A stretch of DNA of 42,500 nt from Glandiceps talaboti (GCF_964340395.1 NC_135554.1:5440475-5482974), one strand, 5' to 3'; positions 21,591 through 31,868 are shown, counted from the first letter of the stretch. The notes: generated by a model from the sequence alone, not told the origin. Made by a program: numbers and translations.

Positions 21591-22667
21591 TAAACAACTT
21601 AAAGTCAAAAACTGCTGAACCGATTGCCATGATATTTGGTGGGGCCATTACCTTGGGTGTCTAGTTGGGAAATTGTTCAAATCAATATGATCGCATCACA
21701 GGTGTGTGATTTGGGTCAAAAAATGTGATTTTTGGTCAAAAAACTTAAACTCAGAAACTACTGGGCAGATTGGTGCGAAATTTGGTGGGAAGATTCTTTT
21801 GGGGGTGTAAAGTAAGATTTGTTCATGACATGATGATTCCATCAGTGATATGCAAATTAGGGCTAAAAATGTGTCTTTTTGGTTAAAAATCTATAATTCC
21901 AAAACTACTGAGCAGATTGGGCTGAAATTTGATGGGGATGCATCTAGGGATGTATAGACGAAGATATATTAAGCATACAATGATTCCATGAGTGATATGC
22001 AAATTAGGTGTAAGAATGTTCATTTTTGGTCAAAAACTTATATCTCAAAAAGTACTAAGTGAATGAGTTTGAAACTTGGTGAGATGTTTCTAGAAGTGTT
22101 ATTCTATATCATTGCTTTTCCTCAAAAATCTTCAACTCTGAAATTACCCAGTAGATTGAGCTTAACTTTGTTGAGAATGTGTAGATTTGTCCTCATTAAT
22201 AGCTGACACAGTGAGAACAGTACATTGTTAATTAACTATAATGTTTACTTTACTATTTCCTCTGGTGGTAAAGCCTGTAGCATGGCCAGTTTGGTTTATG
22301 ACTTGATTATGTAATATGTTGTAAGACAGCTGTTTCATCACCTACCCATATAAACTGAATGTAGCTTGTGTTTAAAATATTACAATAAGACAACCAAGAA
22401 AGTTAAACATGTTACATTGGTATGACTTGGTTCCAAATTGATTTAAAAAAATAAAGAAGTACAAAACCTTGTAGACACATCCCTTTAAAGTTTGATTAGG
22501 ATGTTGCTATACTTGTCTTGTACACTTCCAACATAGGATGGCTGGATTATGATGATGGAAATTAGGTATGAAAATTTTGTTTTGGTTACAACTTTAAATC
22601 TTCAAAAAATTATATATCTATCATTGCCCTGAACATGAAGTTGTGCGGCAACGCAATATTTGCGCTA
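21485..22667 (+). repeat. composite repeat, copy 2 (recent tandem duplicate)
   Basis: It is nearly identical to copy 1, with only scattered single-base differences (for example CGATCGCC versus CGATTGCC, AAAATGAAG versus AAAATAAAG, GGCAATGC versus GGCAACGC) plus microsatellite length. The repeated unit includes satellite block 2, so the duplication event covered about 1.5 kb. Confidence 0.93.
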
Positions 22668-22981
22668 TTTTTATCTAATTGTGTTTGCATTTTTATTTCA
22701 ACCTCTCATTTTGTTTGCATTTTTATCTCATTGTGTTTGCATTTTTATTTCAACCTCTCATTTTGTTTGCATTTTTATCTAATTGTGTTTGCATTTTTAT
22801 TTCAACCTCTCATTTTGTTTGCATTTTTATCTCATTGTGTATGCATTTTTATTTCAACCTCTCATTTTGTTTGCATTTTTATCTAATTGTGTTTGCATTT
22901 TTATTTCAACCTCATTTTGTTTATATTTTCATCTCATTGTGTATGCATTTTTATTTCAACCTCTCATTTTGTTTGCATTTT
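22668..22981 (+). repeat. 52-bp satellite array, block 3
   Basis: Satellite between composite copies 2 and 3. It shows one shortened unit (CAACCTCATTTTG) and a TTTATATTTTC variant absent from block 2. Confidence 0.93.
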
Positions 22982-23028
22982 TAGCACAACTGAACTGAGG
23001 TTCAGTAGTGCTATAGGGATCGCCCGGC

Positions 23029-23094
<66 letters not shown>

Positions 23095-24489
23095 GTGTGT
23101 GTGTGTGTGTATGTGTGTAAACAACTTAAACTCAAAAACTGCTGAACCGATTGCCATGATATTTGGTGGGTCCATTACCTTGGGTGTCTAGTTGGGAAAT
23201 TGTTCAAATCAAAATGATCGCATCACAGATGTGTGATTTGGGTAAAAAAATGTGATTTTTGGTCAAAAAACTTAAACTCAGAAACTACTGTTGAGATTGG
23301 TGCGAAATTTGGTGGGAACATTCTTAAGGGGATGTAAAGTAAGATTTGTCCATGACGGGATGATTCCATCAGTGATATGCAAATTAGGGCTAAAAATGTG
23401 TCTTTTTGGTTAAAAATCTATAATTCCAAAGCTACTGAGCAGATTGGGCTGAAATTTAATGGGAATGTATCTAGGGATGTATGGACAAAGAAATATTAAG
23501 CATACCATGATTCCATGAGTGATATGCAAATTAGGTGTAAAAATGTTCATTTTTGGTCAAAAACTTATATCTCAAAAAGTACTTGGTCACCGAGTCTGAA
23601 ACTTGGTGAGATGTTTCTGCATGTTATTCTTCAAAACATTTTGACAAAATTGGCCCTAGCAACCATGACCACGCCCTTAGCAACAACCAAATGGCAGTAT
23701 GTTTTGGTTAAATAACAACATCATATGGTAGGCAAATGAATAAACATTCAAAAGATGTATGCAAATACCGTAGCAACAATGACCACGCCCATAGCAACAG
23801 CCAAACGGTCGTGTATTTCACAAAGATAACAACAGGGATTAATAGACAGTTGAATAAACGTTCAAAAAATGTACGTAAATTTGCCTAGCAACAAGACCAC
23901 GCCCATAGCAACAGCCAAATCATGTATATTGCAAAGATAACAACAGGAATAGAAAGACAAATGAATAAACATTCAAAAAATGTATGCAAATGTGCCTAGC
24001 AACGAGACCACGCCCATAGCAACAGCCAAATGATCACATATATTGCAAAGATAACAAAGGGGATTAATAGACAATTGAATAAACATTCTAAAAAATGTAT
24101 GTAAATATGCCTAGCAACTAGACCACGCCCATAGCAACAGCCAAATAATCACATATATTGCAAAGATAACAACAGGAATAGAAGACAAATGAATAAACAT
24201 TCAAAAAATGTATGCAAGTGTGCCTAGCAACAAGACCACGCCCATAGCAACAGCCAAATGATCACATATATTGTGAAGATAACAATGGAGATTAATAGAC
24301 AATTGAATAAACATTCAAAAAATGTATGTAAATATGCCTAGCAACAAGACCACATCCATAGCAACAGCCAAATGATAGCATATATCGTAAAGATAGCATC
24401 ATGGTTGGATAGGCAACTGGATAGTCATTCACCAAATGAACACTTATTGTTCGCATGTTAGCATTTTTAAAAACTGTACAGTTGTGCTA
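22982..24489 (+). repeat. composite repeat, copy 3 (full-length form with inverted ends)
   Basis: It begins TAGCACAACTG (22,982-22,992) and ends with the exact reverse complement CAGTTGTGCTA (24,479-24,489). Order: 5' hairpin, long (GTCT)n(GT)n (23,030-23,110), 146-bp modules to about 23,610, then a minisatellite. The minisatellite has seven units of about 114 bp (GACCAC cores at 23,667, 23,781, 23,895, 24,006, 24,121, 24,234 and 24,349). No protein is encoded. Copies 1 and 2 lack the 114-bp part. The 11-bp inverted ends suggest a non-autonomous mobile element, but no transposase family is recognised. Confidence 0.82.
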
Positions 24490-24506
24490 CAACGCCATTG
24501 GCGGTA

Positions 24507-24925
24507 TTTTTATCTAATTGTGTTTGCATTTTTATTTCAACCTCTCATTTTGTTTGCATTTTTATCTCAACCTCTCATTTTCTTTGCATTTTTATCTCAT
24601 TGTGTTTGCATTTTTATTTCAACCTCTTATTTTGTTTGCATTTTTATTTCATCCTCTCGTTTTGTTTGCATTTTTATTTCGACCTTATTTTGTTTGCATT
24701 TTTATTTCAACCTCTTATTTTGTTTGCATTTTTATTTCATTGTGTTTGCATTTTTATTTCAACCTCTCATTTTGTTTGCATTTTTATTTCAACCTCTCAT
24801 TTTGTTTGCATTTTTATCTCATTGTGTTTGCATTTTTATTTCAACCTCTCATTTTGTTTGCATTTTTATTTCAACCTCTCATTTTGTTTGCATTTTTATC
24901 TCATTGTGTTCACATTTTTATTATC
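24507..24925 (+). repeat. 52-bp satellite array, block 4
   Basis: Satellite with many units in which the 22-bp segment is replaced by a second 30-bp-like segment. The array decays after 24,920 into unique sequence. Confidence 0.92.
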
Positions 24926-24929
24926 TATC

Positions 24930-26960
24930 TCATTATCATAATTTATGTATCTCCCTAGCCTAGAGTTGGCTTTCCTGTGAGTGTGAAATTTTTATATTTT
25001 ACACAAAATAAATACTTTCGCTATAGTTTTAGTTCGTTGGACAGATTTATGAAGGTTTTGACACATGTACTTAAAGGTGACTGGACTCTTTGTTCAGTGT
25101 CACGCTTTCGTGAAACTTTCAATCATCTGTGATAATAAAGTACTAAGTTAAAGGGCACATGTTTCCGTGGTTGAAAATGTCGTCTGGTCAACGTAGAAGT
25201 GGGGCGGCGGCCACTCCAATACTTCTAGTACAGATGGATTCGCTTCTCCGAACAGTGCCATGATATCTGAGACATGCCAGGCACTGAATGAGGCCAGCAG
25301 CTTACTTAGACAAGCTCTATCCAGAGGAGGGATGCCACTACCCACTTTGATCACATCACCCACCATCTCTCAATCACAATCGAGCGTCGGGCATGTTGGG
25401 GACTCTCCACGCAATGTCCAATCATGCCAAACTCTATAGACACCGCCAACCCGTGCCCAGATTATGACAACAGCTACTCCAGCAGAGTAAGCGCTAGGAC
25501 TTTAAAATTAATAGCCACAATCTTCATTTGTGGTGAAAAATACACATTTTTTTTTAGCTACAGAGGCATCTTATTAGCCACACAGTCTACATTTGTTATG
25601 TGAATAGAAACAAGATTGGCATGGGTTTATTGTTAGCAAATATTTGGTTATTGCTTTGAAGTTGTGGAGCACAACTGCAGTCACAGTTCTGGGTTGTAAT
25701 AATCAGCTGAACCTCTTAGTTCAGTGTGACCTGTAAAATTTGAATATGACCCAATATATGGAAAACATATAAACAGTTTCATGTTCTCCGTGGCCATTTC
25801 CTGACGTGGAGAGTATGTCTTGGGTAGTTTAGAAACTAAGTGCTATTATCATTATCTATCCACGTGATTGGTTACTTAATAACAGACTGGTTAAACAACG
25901 TTTGCATCAATATGACAGCCATTACAGCAAAACCCCTTCCATTCATGGGCGAAGAAATGATCAAATAGAGTCTACGACCACATCTGCAGATGGTCTATGC
26001 TGAAAACTTCACTCACATAAATTCAAACCGTCACGTCACCATTTCATTCTCACTAAAACTTCAACTTTCTTTTTGAGCTTTTCTACAAGATCGAAGGCAT
26101 TACGTAAATTTACCAAATTTAGTACGTGAGCATGGTTGCGTGAGCATGGTTCACACACATAATTTTTAAGACATCGTTGAACTTGAAGAATAAATGAATC
26201 TCTCTGTGTATACCAAGTTAACAGTTCTCTTCAGCAACATAAAATTTTATCAAACGTGTCTCTGTCAAATTGAAAGTTAACGCTGTCATTAATGTCATGG
26301 AAGTTGGAACTTAGTTTGTGTAAGTACTGCAATGCTGTGTCCATAGCACTGTACTCTGTACTGTTGTACGGCCCGACTCCGAGAAGGGCCGGGGCGCATA
26401 CAATGTATATTTCCAGAGAGTGATTACCATGGAAAGTCGAAAGCCCAGAAAGATAACATTAAATCACCGTGTACTTATTGTTGCATATAAATGTTATTGT
26501 GACATTTTGGAAGTACAAGCTGTGTCACAGTGTGTGTACGTGTATACAATGTGCGGAAGAATGACATGTATGATGTACAGCGTGCATGTAATTTGTAAAC
26601 ATTTGTAATGTATTTCGTGTACATCAGTACATGTCGTGTGTATCAAATTTGGAAAAGACGCATCGTACTGTGGATTTTGACACTAATTTTGGCGAGAACA
26701 CGTTCCAGGGAACGCATTATAAAAAGGTGACTGCTGGAAAGACCGTGGAATGATACGAACGCGAATAGGGCGGACGAGGCTCCAAAAACTTCCATTGACA
26801 GCAGCAAATTATACAATCGCCACCGTAGCGACGTTATCATTTTTTTTTGCTGATTAGGAATTTTATTCGCATTTTGCGACTGTGGCGAGCGCTAGCGCGA
26901 ACTCTGCTCCAGCATCGCAAACACGAATGATAAGGAGTGAGTTGAGTAGGTGTTTTCGTT
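24930..26960. other. spacer of the giant inverted repeat, mostly unassigned
   Basis: Apart from the broken open frame near 25,177-25,437, nothing is recognised. A GC-richer patch at 26,365-26,400 carries a CGGCCC...GGGCCG-type motif. Short open frames at 26,420-26,608 and on the minus strand at 26,840-26,643 show no domain. Confidence 0.4.
25177..25437 (+). pseudogene. broken coding-like segment, possible transposon protein N-terminus
   Basis: ATG at 25,177 reads MSSGQRRSGAAATP, then runs to a stop after 28 codons. From about 25,218 another plus frame is open for about 73 codons (NTSSTDGFASPNSAMISETC, then QALNEASSLLRQALSRGG, then a Ser/Thr/Pro-rich stretch) and stops at TAG near 25,435. One indel would join the two. 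Composition is coding-like and unlike the flanks. No family is firmly recognised; the N-terminus of a retroelement protein is a guess. Confidence 0.35.
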
Positions 26961-26966
26961 CTAGGA

Positions 26967-27361
26967 GTCATCCTCGTCATGGCAGGTCTGTGAGAGACAC
27001 TGCATCTGCATCCCGCTCATGATGTCGACCAACCGGGCGTCCAACTTGGCCACATGTTTGGGTCGCGTTAGCTGTAGTAGGACAGGATTGGGTTCCTACT
27101 TTGCAGGAAAAGAGGGAATTGATGAAAGCTGGCCTTGGTGAGAAAAAATTACACATGCCTGTAAATTTAAATGGCTTGAAGGTTATTGAGTTTTTGCGTG
27201 ATGCGTATCCCAAAATCGAAAATGCGGGTGGTGTTGAAATTTGCCGAACATCTCAAGAAAAGTTGGTTATGAAATGTTCTGCAGCTATTTATGAGAGGGG
27301 GGATGGGGCTCCTGACATCGACAAAATTCATCCAGGTTGTATGGTATTTTGGTTAGAGTAA
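26967..27361 (+). pseudogene. fragment resembling the domain N-terminal to HECT in G2E3-like proteins
   Basis: After a possible acceptor (TTCGTTCTAG|G at 26,966/26,967) the frame reads an Arg/Ser-rich start (RSRSHPRHGRSVRDTASASR), then TGA near 27,022. It then continues open as WPHVWVALAVVGQDWVPTLQ, EKRELMKAGLGEKKLHMPVN, FLRDAYPKIENAGGVEICR to a stop at 27,359. The pattern VPT.-EKREL-.AGLGEKK and PK.-NAGG.E resembles a region preceding HECT-like domains in G2E3-type ubiquitin ligases of fish and invertebrates. No HECT domain follows. With an internal stop and no partner exons it is probably a relic inside the satellite spacer. The assignment rests on remembered family pattern. Confidence 0.45.
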
Positions 27362-27429
27362 ACAAGCTGTGTGGTTGTTATGTACAGGTTGGAACCCTTA
27401 CAATTTTGGGTTGGTTTGTGTAGGGAAAT

Positions 27430-27780
27430 TTTTTAGCGATACATTCCCGGATCGGTAATAGTTGATCCTTCTAGATGAACGTTTCAAAACCAACTATAGA
27501 TCTCGAGGGTCTCTTCATCAGTCGCAGTTTCACTTATCATACCATGGCTATTATAGGCATATAGATATGTTATGTTGTTTCCATGGACATATTTTGGAGT
27601 ATTCAGTTCAATCGAATGTTCTACCCGATGATTGGGTGTTGTTGAGAACACAGTTGTTACTTCATGTTCTTGAACTAATGATCCAACTTGGGATGACAAT
27701 CAAAGGGAATCAGCAATTGCTAGCAGTTCATTAGCCCATGTCAAACCATTTGTACCAGCCATTTTGTGTAAAGGATTGTG
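27430..27780 (+). other. possible decayed coding stretch
   Basis: A 90-codon plus frame (27,462-27,734) and, in another frame, a coding-like peptide TNDPTWDDNQRESAIASSSL followed by AHVKPFVPAILCKGLWDRP (27,670-27,778) are visible. They could be more exon debris from the gene fragment just upstream. No domain is assignable. Confidence 0.25.
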
Positions 27781-27845
27781 GGACAGGCCTTAAAGAATAC
27801 TTATGCAACATTAAAATAATAATAATGATAATAATAATAATAATA

Positions 27846-29019
27846 AAAATGTGAACACAATAAGATAAAAATGCAAACAAAATGAGAGGTTGAAATAAAA
27901 TTGCAAACACAATGAGATAAAAATGCAAACAAAATGAGAGGTTGAAATAAAAATGCAAACACAATGAGATAAAAATGCAAACAAAATGAGAGATTGAAAT
28001 AAAAATGTGAACACAATTAGATAAAAATGCAAACAAAATGAGAGGTTGAAATAAAAATGCAAACACAATGGGATAAAAATGAAAACAAAATGAGAGATTG
28101 AAATAAAAATGTGAACACAATTAGATAAAAATGCAAACAAAATGAGAGGTTGAAATAAAAATGCAAACACAATGAGATGAAAATGCAAACAAAATGAGAG
28201 GTTGAAATAAAAATGCAAACACGATGAGATAAAAATGCAAACAAAATGAGATAAAAATGCAAACAAAATGAGAGGTTGAAATATAAATGCAAACACAATG
28301 AGATAAAAATGCAAACAAAATGAGATAATGCAAACAAAATGAGAGGTTGAAATAAAAATGCAAACACGATGAGATAAAAATGCAAACACAATGGGATAAA
28401 AATGAAAACAAAATGAGAGGTTGAAATAAAAATGCTAACACAATGAGATAAAAATGCAAACAAAATGAGAGATTGAAATAAAAATGCAAACAATAAGATA
28501 AAAATGCGAACAAAATCAGAGGTTGAAATAAAAATGCAAACAATGAGATAAAAATGCAATGAAATGAGAGATTGAAATAAAAATGTGAACACAATGAGAT
28601 AAAAATGCAAACAAAATGAGAGGTTGAAATAAAAATGCAAACACAATGAGATAAAAATGCAAACAAAATGAGAGGTTGAAATAAAAATGCAAACACGATG
28701 AGATAAAAATGCAAACAAAATGAGAGATTGAAATAAAAATGTGAACACAATTAGATAAAAATGCAAACAAAATGAGAGGTTGAAATAAAAATGCAAACAC
28801 AATGAGATAAAAAATACAAACAAAATGAGAGGTTGAAATATAAATGCAAACACAATGAGATAAAAATGCAAACACGAGATAAAAATGCAAACAAAATGAG
28901 AGGTTGAAATAAAAATGCAAACAAAATGAGAGGTTGAAATAAAAATTTGAACACAATTAGATACAAATGCAAACAAAATGAGAGGTTGAATTAAAAATGC
29001 AAACACAATTAGATGAAAA
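27846..29019 (-). repeat. 52-bp satellite array, inverted copy (right arm)
   Basis: This is the same satellite as the plus-strand blocks, read on the minus strand. Long stretches reproduce block 1 including its irregular units; for example the translated order around the shortened HYLILFAF and HFHLIVFAF units is identical to 19,460-19,730. It is thus an inverted duplication rather than independent amplification, with extra units at about 28,520-29,019. Confidence 0.94.
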
Positions 29020-29147
29020 TGGCTAACCAACTACAAACATAAATAAAGCACAAGCCAAGTGTTGGGGTCTAAGGTCAATTCTTTTATTAATTGACAAACT
29101 GCAAAGGTGGTCAATTCCGCCATACAATATTAAATACATATATTAAA

Positions 29148-29150
<3 letters not shown>

Positions 29151-29191
<41 letters not shown>
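29151..29191. repeat. T homopolymer (poly(A) on the minus strand)
   Basis: About 41 T, followed by GCTGGGTGGGTGGGTGG, lie between the terminal A repeat and the B repeat of the YR element. Confidence 0.95.
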
Positions 29192-29195
<4 letters not shown>

Positions 29196-29480
29196 GGTGG
29201 GTGGGTGGTATTGCTTGCAAACTGTTCAATAATGGCGCAAGCACATGCTATCCTCGTTCCAGGGATACAGCCTCGTTCCACCCTCCCCTTTAAACGTCAA
29301 TAAAACTAGTGTTATTGTCCACTTAAATGGCTAACCAACTACAAACATAAATAAAGCACAAGCCAAGTGTTGGGGTCAAAGGTCAATTCTTTTATTAATT
29401 GACAAACTGCAAAGGTGGTCAATTCCGCCAAACCCCCAACACTGGCACAGTGAAAAAACCTTATAAATAAGGTAGAGTTA

Positions 29481-29940
29481 CTAGTCCACGTCATTATCAG
29501 CTAAGGCTAATGCAAGGGTTTTTGCGACCATAAGCTTAGTGTCACTGTTAGCAATTGTGTAACGTTCAAAGGCGTTTGAGCGCCAGTCACCTTGTTGCTT
29601 GATAAGAATTGCTGGAATGCCTAAGTTAAATGCAAAAGTTGCTCCCCCTCTACGGAAGGAATGTCCTGAGTACTGTGATGAATTGTATCCGCAACTACTT
29701 AGTACTAGTTTCAGTGTTTTTGTGAACTTATCATGTGTAAGTGGGATCATGGTTTTTGTCCTATTTCTGTGTGTTACGCTATACGTGAATAAGTGGTCAG
29801 CAATTGTACTTGTAGGACTAAGAACGATCATGTGTTCAACAGCCGCAATAGGGCAGAGGCAAGAATTAGGGATAGCTTGTAATGGTAACTGCAGAACCCT
29901 TTGTCCATACTGAATTGTCTTGGTGTGTTTAATGTTTAAT
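29481..29940 (-). pseudogene. C-terminal part of a tyrosine recombinase (YR retrotransposon integrase)
   Basis: The minus frame is open from about 29,940 to the stop at 29,481 (about 153 codons). It reads KTIQYGQRVLQLPL, then CPIAAVEHMI, then HSFRRGGATFAF, LIKQQGDWRSNAF and ERYT. HSFRRG carries the catalytic His-x-x-Arg, GDW the last box before the nucleophile, and ERYT the candidate nucleophilic Tyr. Such enzymes integrate circular DNA intermediates by site-specific recombination. The N-terminal part, including the first catalytic Arg, is absent, so activity is unlikely. The first Met (at 29,831) is internal to the fold and not a real start. Confidence 0.82.
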
Positions 29941-30057
29941 GTTTATTGCTTGCAAACTGTTCAATAATGGCGCGAGCACATGCTATCCTCGTTCCAGGGA
30001 TACAGCCTCGTTCCACCCTCCCCTTTAAACGTCAATAAAACTAGTGTTATTGTCCAC

Positions 30058-30166
30058 GAAAATGCAAACAAAATGAGAGGTTGAAATAAAAATGTGAACA
30101 CAATTTGATAAAAGTGGAGACAAAATGGGAGAATAAAATGAAAATGTAAACTAAAATTAATGTTAA
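30058..30166 (-). repeat. satellite remnant and left-arm-like flank between two insertions
   Basis: One and a half satellite units (30,058-30,112) are followed by sequence that is the reverse complement of 19,107-19,165 (ATGAAAATGTAAACTAAAAT and neighbours). It marks the outer edge of the satellite in the right arm. Confidence 0.85.
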
Positions 30167-31762
30167 CCCTTTCACCACCGACTCCCGCTAAAGCGGGAAT
30201 GCTCTAGGGTGCCCACCGATTCCCTCTACAGCGGGAACGCCAAAGGTCATTCAACTACTACAACGTTCAAACCATTTAACGGCAGCTATTGCTGCAAAAC
30301 TTGCTGCCATAACTAGTTCCACACATGCGTATTAGCCTTGTTTATATAGTCTGCCATTTTGAACACATGTTAGTGGATGGTTTTCTAGCATGATTGGAAA
30401 GACGAGTGATAGTAATTTTAGTGTGCGTTTTTTGCCAGAAAGATCGAATTTCAACGACGCGGAAGTAATTAACGGCTCACGTAGCATCTCATACGATGTC
30501 ATTTTGACAACTGTCCTGAGAAATTTCCACTGAATTTTTACTCAAAAACATTGTTGAATACATCAGGTCAGTTGTGGGAACGGTATAGGCTTCAGAACTA
30601 CCACGAGGGCCGAGTGATCTACCGGCGGGGAATTCACCGTTGCCATAGTGAAAGTTGGCAAATTGCGTAACTTGTTGACCCGTAGCATACGCCCATACTA
30701 TGGCCTTGGGGCCAGTATTTAGCTCCAAAAGTAATTATTTTGGTCATATTTCTTTGTGGTAATGTTCAATAATGAATAATACTCATATAAGTTCGATTTA
30801 TACTGGTCAGTGGTACAATGTGGGCGGTAGATTACACACAATCTGAAGATTTTCCGATCACATTTTTTGAATGCGTTTTTTAACGGTAAAATTCAAATTT
30901 CAACATGGCCACATCCAAAATTGTCTCCCCTAACATTGTTTGCGATGTAAATAGCGGCTCTGTTTAATTTTGACTTTGATGGCATTTATGAATGAAAGGA
31001 GATGGCTGTAATGTACTCAATGTGACGAAAACATTACCGTGGCGTGGGTTCAAATTACAGGCTGCATATTTCCGTTGGTTGGTATGTGCTTCGGCAAATA
31101 AAGCCATTTTGCCCATCCGATTTTGGCGCCGATGCTACTGACTTACGGGCATTTTTTGCCAATTTCTGGCATAAATTGAGTAATAATTTTTTGTTGTTCT
31201 GCTCAATAATGTATTATATTTACAAAAACCAACTTTTCAAAAGGTATCAAGGTGACAACTTTAGATATTTTAAGACACTTTCATTGCTGGTGCGGCACCG
31301 TCTGTTGCGTCATAATCGGATTAGTGAGCCGTTAATTAATTTCGTTCAAATTTTTACGACTCAAAATGTCATTTTCTGCCAAATTTTCGGCAATTTTGAC
31401 AATTTAACCAGTAAGGAGATATTTTGTAGGAACATAAATGTTGGTATTTTGAATTTTATTTGTAATATAAATATTTTGTTTATTTGTGATATGTCAATAA
31501 ATAAACGACTCATGTTTGTTTTATTCATATTATATTACTTTAATTCATATTTCGGTTGTGTTTGTGGAATTTGAATGCATGTATTTGCAAATGTGATGTA
31601 GAGAATTTATTTTCCAATGAAATGATACCTCATTTTTTAAAAATGAGCAACTCTAAGTATTTTCATATCAATTTGATTACATAACACTCACTCTCACATG
31701 GTGGTCAGTGAGGGGGGTGGTGGAGAACAAACATTCCCAGGGGGCAATTGGTGGTGAAAAGG
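30167..31762. mobile_element. piggyBac-like non-autonomous DNA transposon, about 1.6 kb
   Basis: TTAA target duplications flank it (30,163-30,166 and 31,763-31,766). Counting the TTAA, the ends are TTAACCCTTTCACCACC and, reverse-complemented, TTAACCTTTTCACCACC (16/17 match). Two subterminal palindromic repeats follow at the left end (TCCCGCTAAAGCGGGA and TTCCCTCTACAGCGGGAA, about 42 bp apart), plausible transposase-binding sites. No recognisable transposase is encoded; open frames at 30,489-30,728 (minus) and 31,044-31,574 (plus) show no DDD motif or family signature. The left arm of the giant inverted repeat carries the unoccupied TTAA. Confidence 0.87.
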
Positions 31763-31766
31763 TTAA

Positions 31767-31868
31767 GACAAGTGTTTTGGCACTAATCTCACCCCATACA
31801 AAATCACATCAAACGCTACAATTATTGCAGCTAGTAATGATGTACTAAGCTGACCGGGCATGCAGTGG
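31767..31868 (-). repeat. outer end of the right arm of the giant inverted repeat
   Basis: This is the reverse complement of 19,070-19,105 (GTGAGATT-AGTGCCAAAAC) and of 18,586-18,640 (TAGCTGCAATAATTGTAGCG, TGCATGCCCG). Homology ends at the GCATGCAG boundary near 31,868. Confidence 0.8.

Larger units (their letters stand above)
29021..30057 (-). mobile_element. miniature Ngaro-like tyrosine-recombinase retroelement with split direct repeats
   Basis: Repeat A (102 bp) occurs at 29,021-29,122 and 29,329-29,430; repeat B (113 bp) at 29,210-29,322 and 29,945-30,057. Each pair differs at one base. On the minus strand the order is B, recombinase gene fragment, A, B, poly(A) of about 40, A. This is the A1-ORF-B1-A2-B2 arrangement characteristic of Ngaro-type YR retrotransposons. 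Gag, reverse transcriptase and RNase H are missing. GAAAAT flanks the element on both sides (29,015-29,020 and 30,058-30,063), and the internal A/B junction carries TTAAAT. It is inserted in the satellite of the right arm of the giant inverted repeat. Confidence 0.85.

Noticed and set aside
23640-24430. CRISPR-like array (regular 114-bp spacing of GACCACGCCCATAGCAAC)
   Set aside because: The intervening sequences are themselves repeated, there are no unique spacers, and the genome is eukaryotic; it is a minisatellite.
19168-29030. Long hydrophobic frames suggesting membrane proteins
   Set aside because: Every one follows the 52-bp satellite, in all three frames of one strand, with no splice or domain logic.
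29599-29913. 104-codon plus-strand frame
   Set aside because: It is antisense to the tyrosine-recombinase fragment, which shows family motifs on the minus strand.
31044-31574. 176-codon open frame inside the piggyBac-like element as a transposase
   Set aside because: Composition is Phe/Ile/Asn-rich as in AT-rich DNA, with no DDD triad context or piggyBac motifs.
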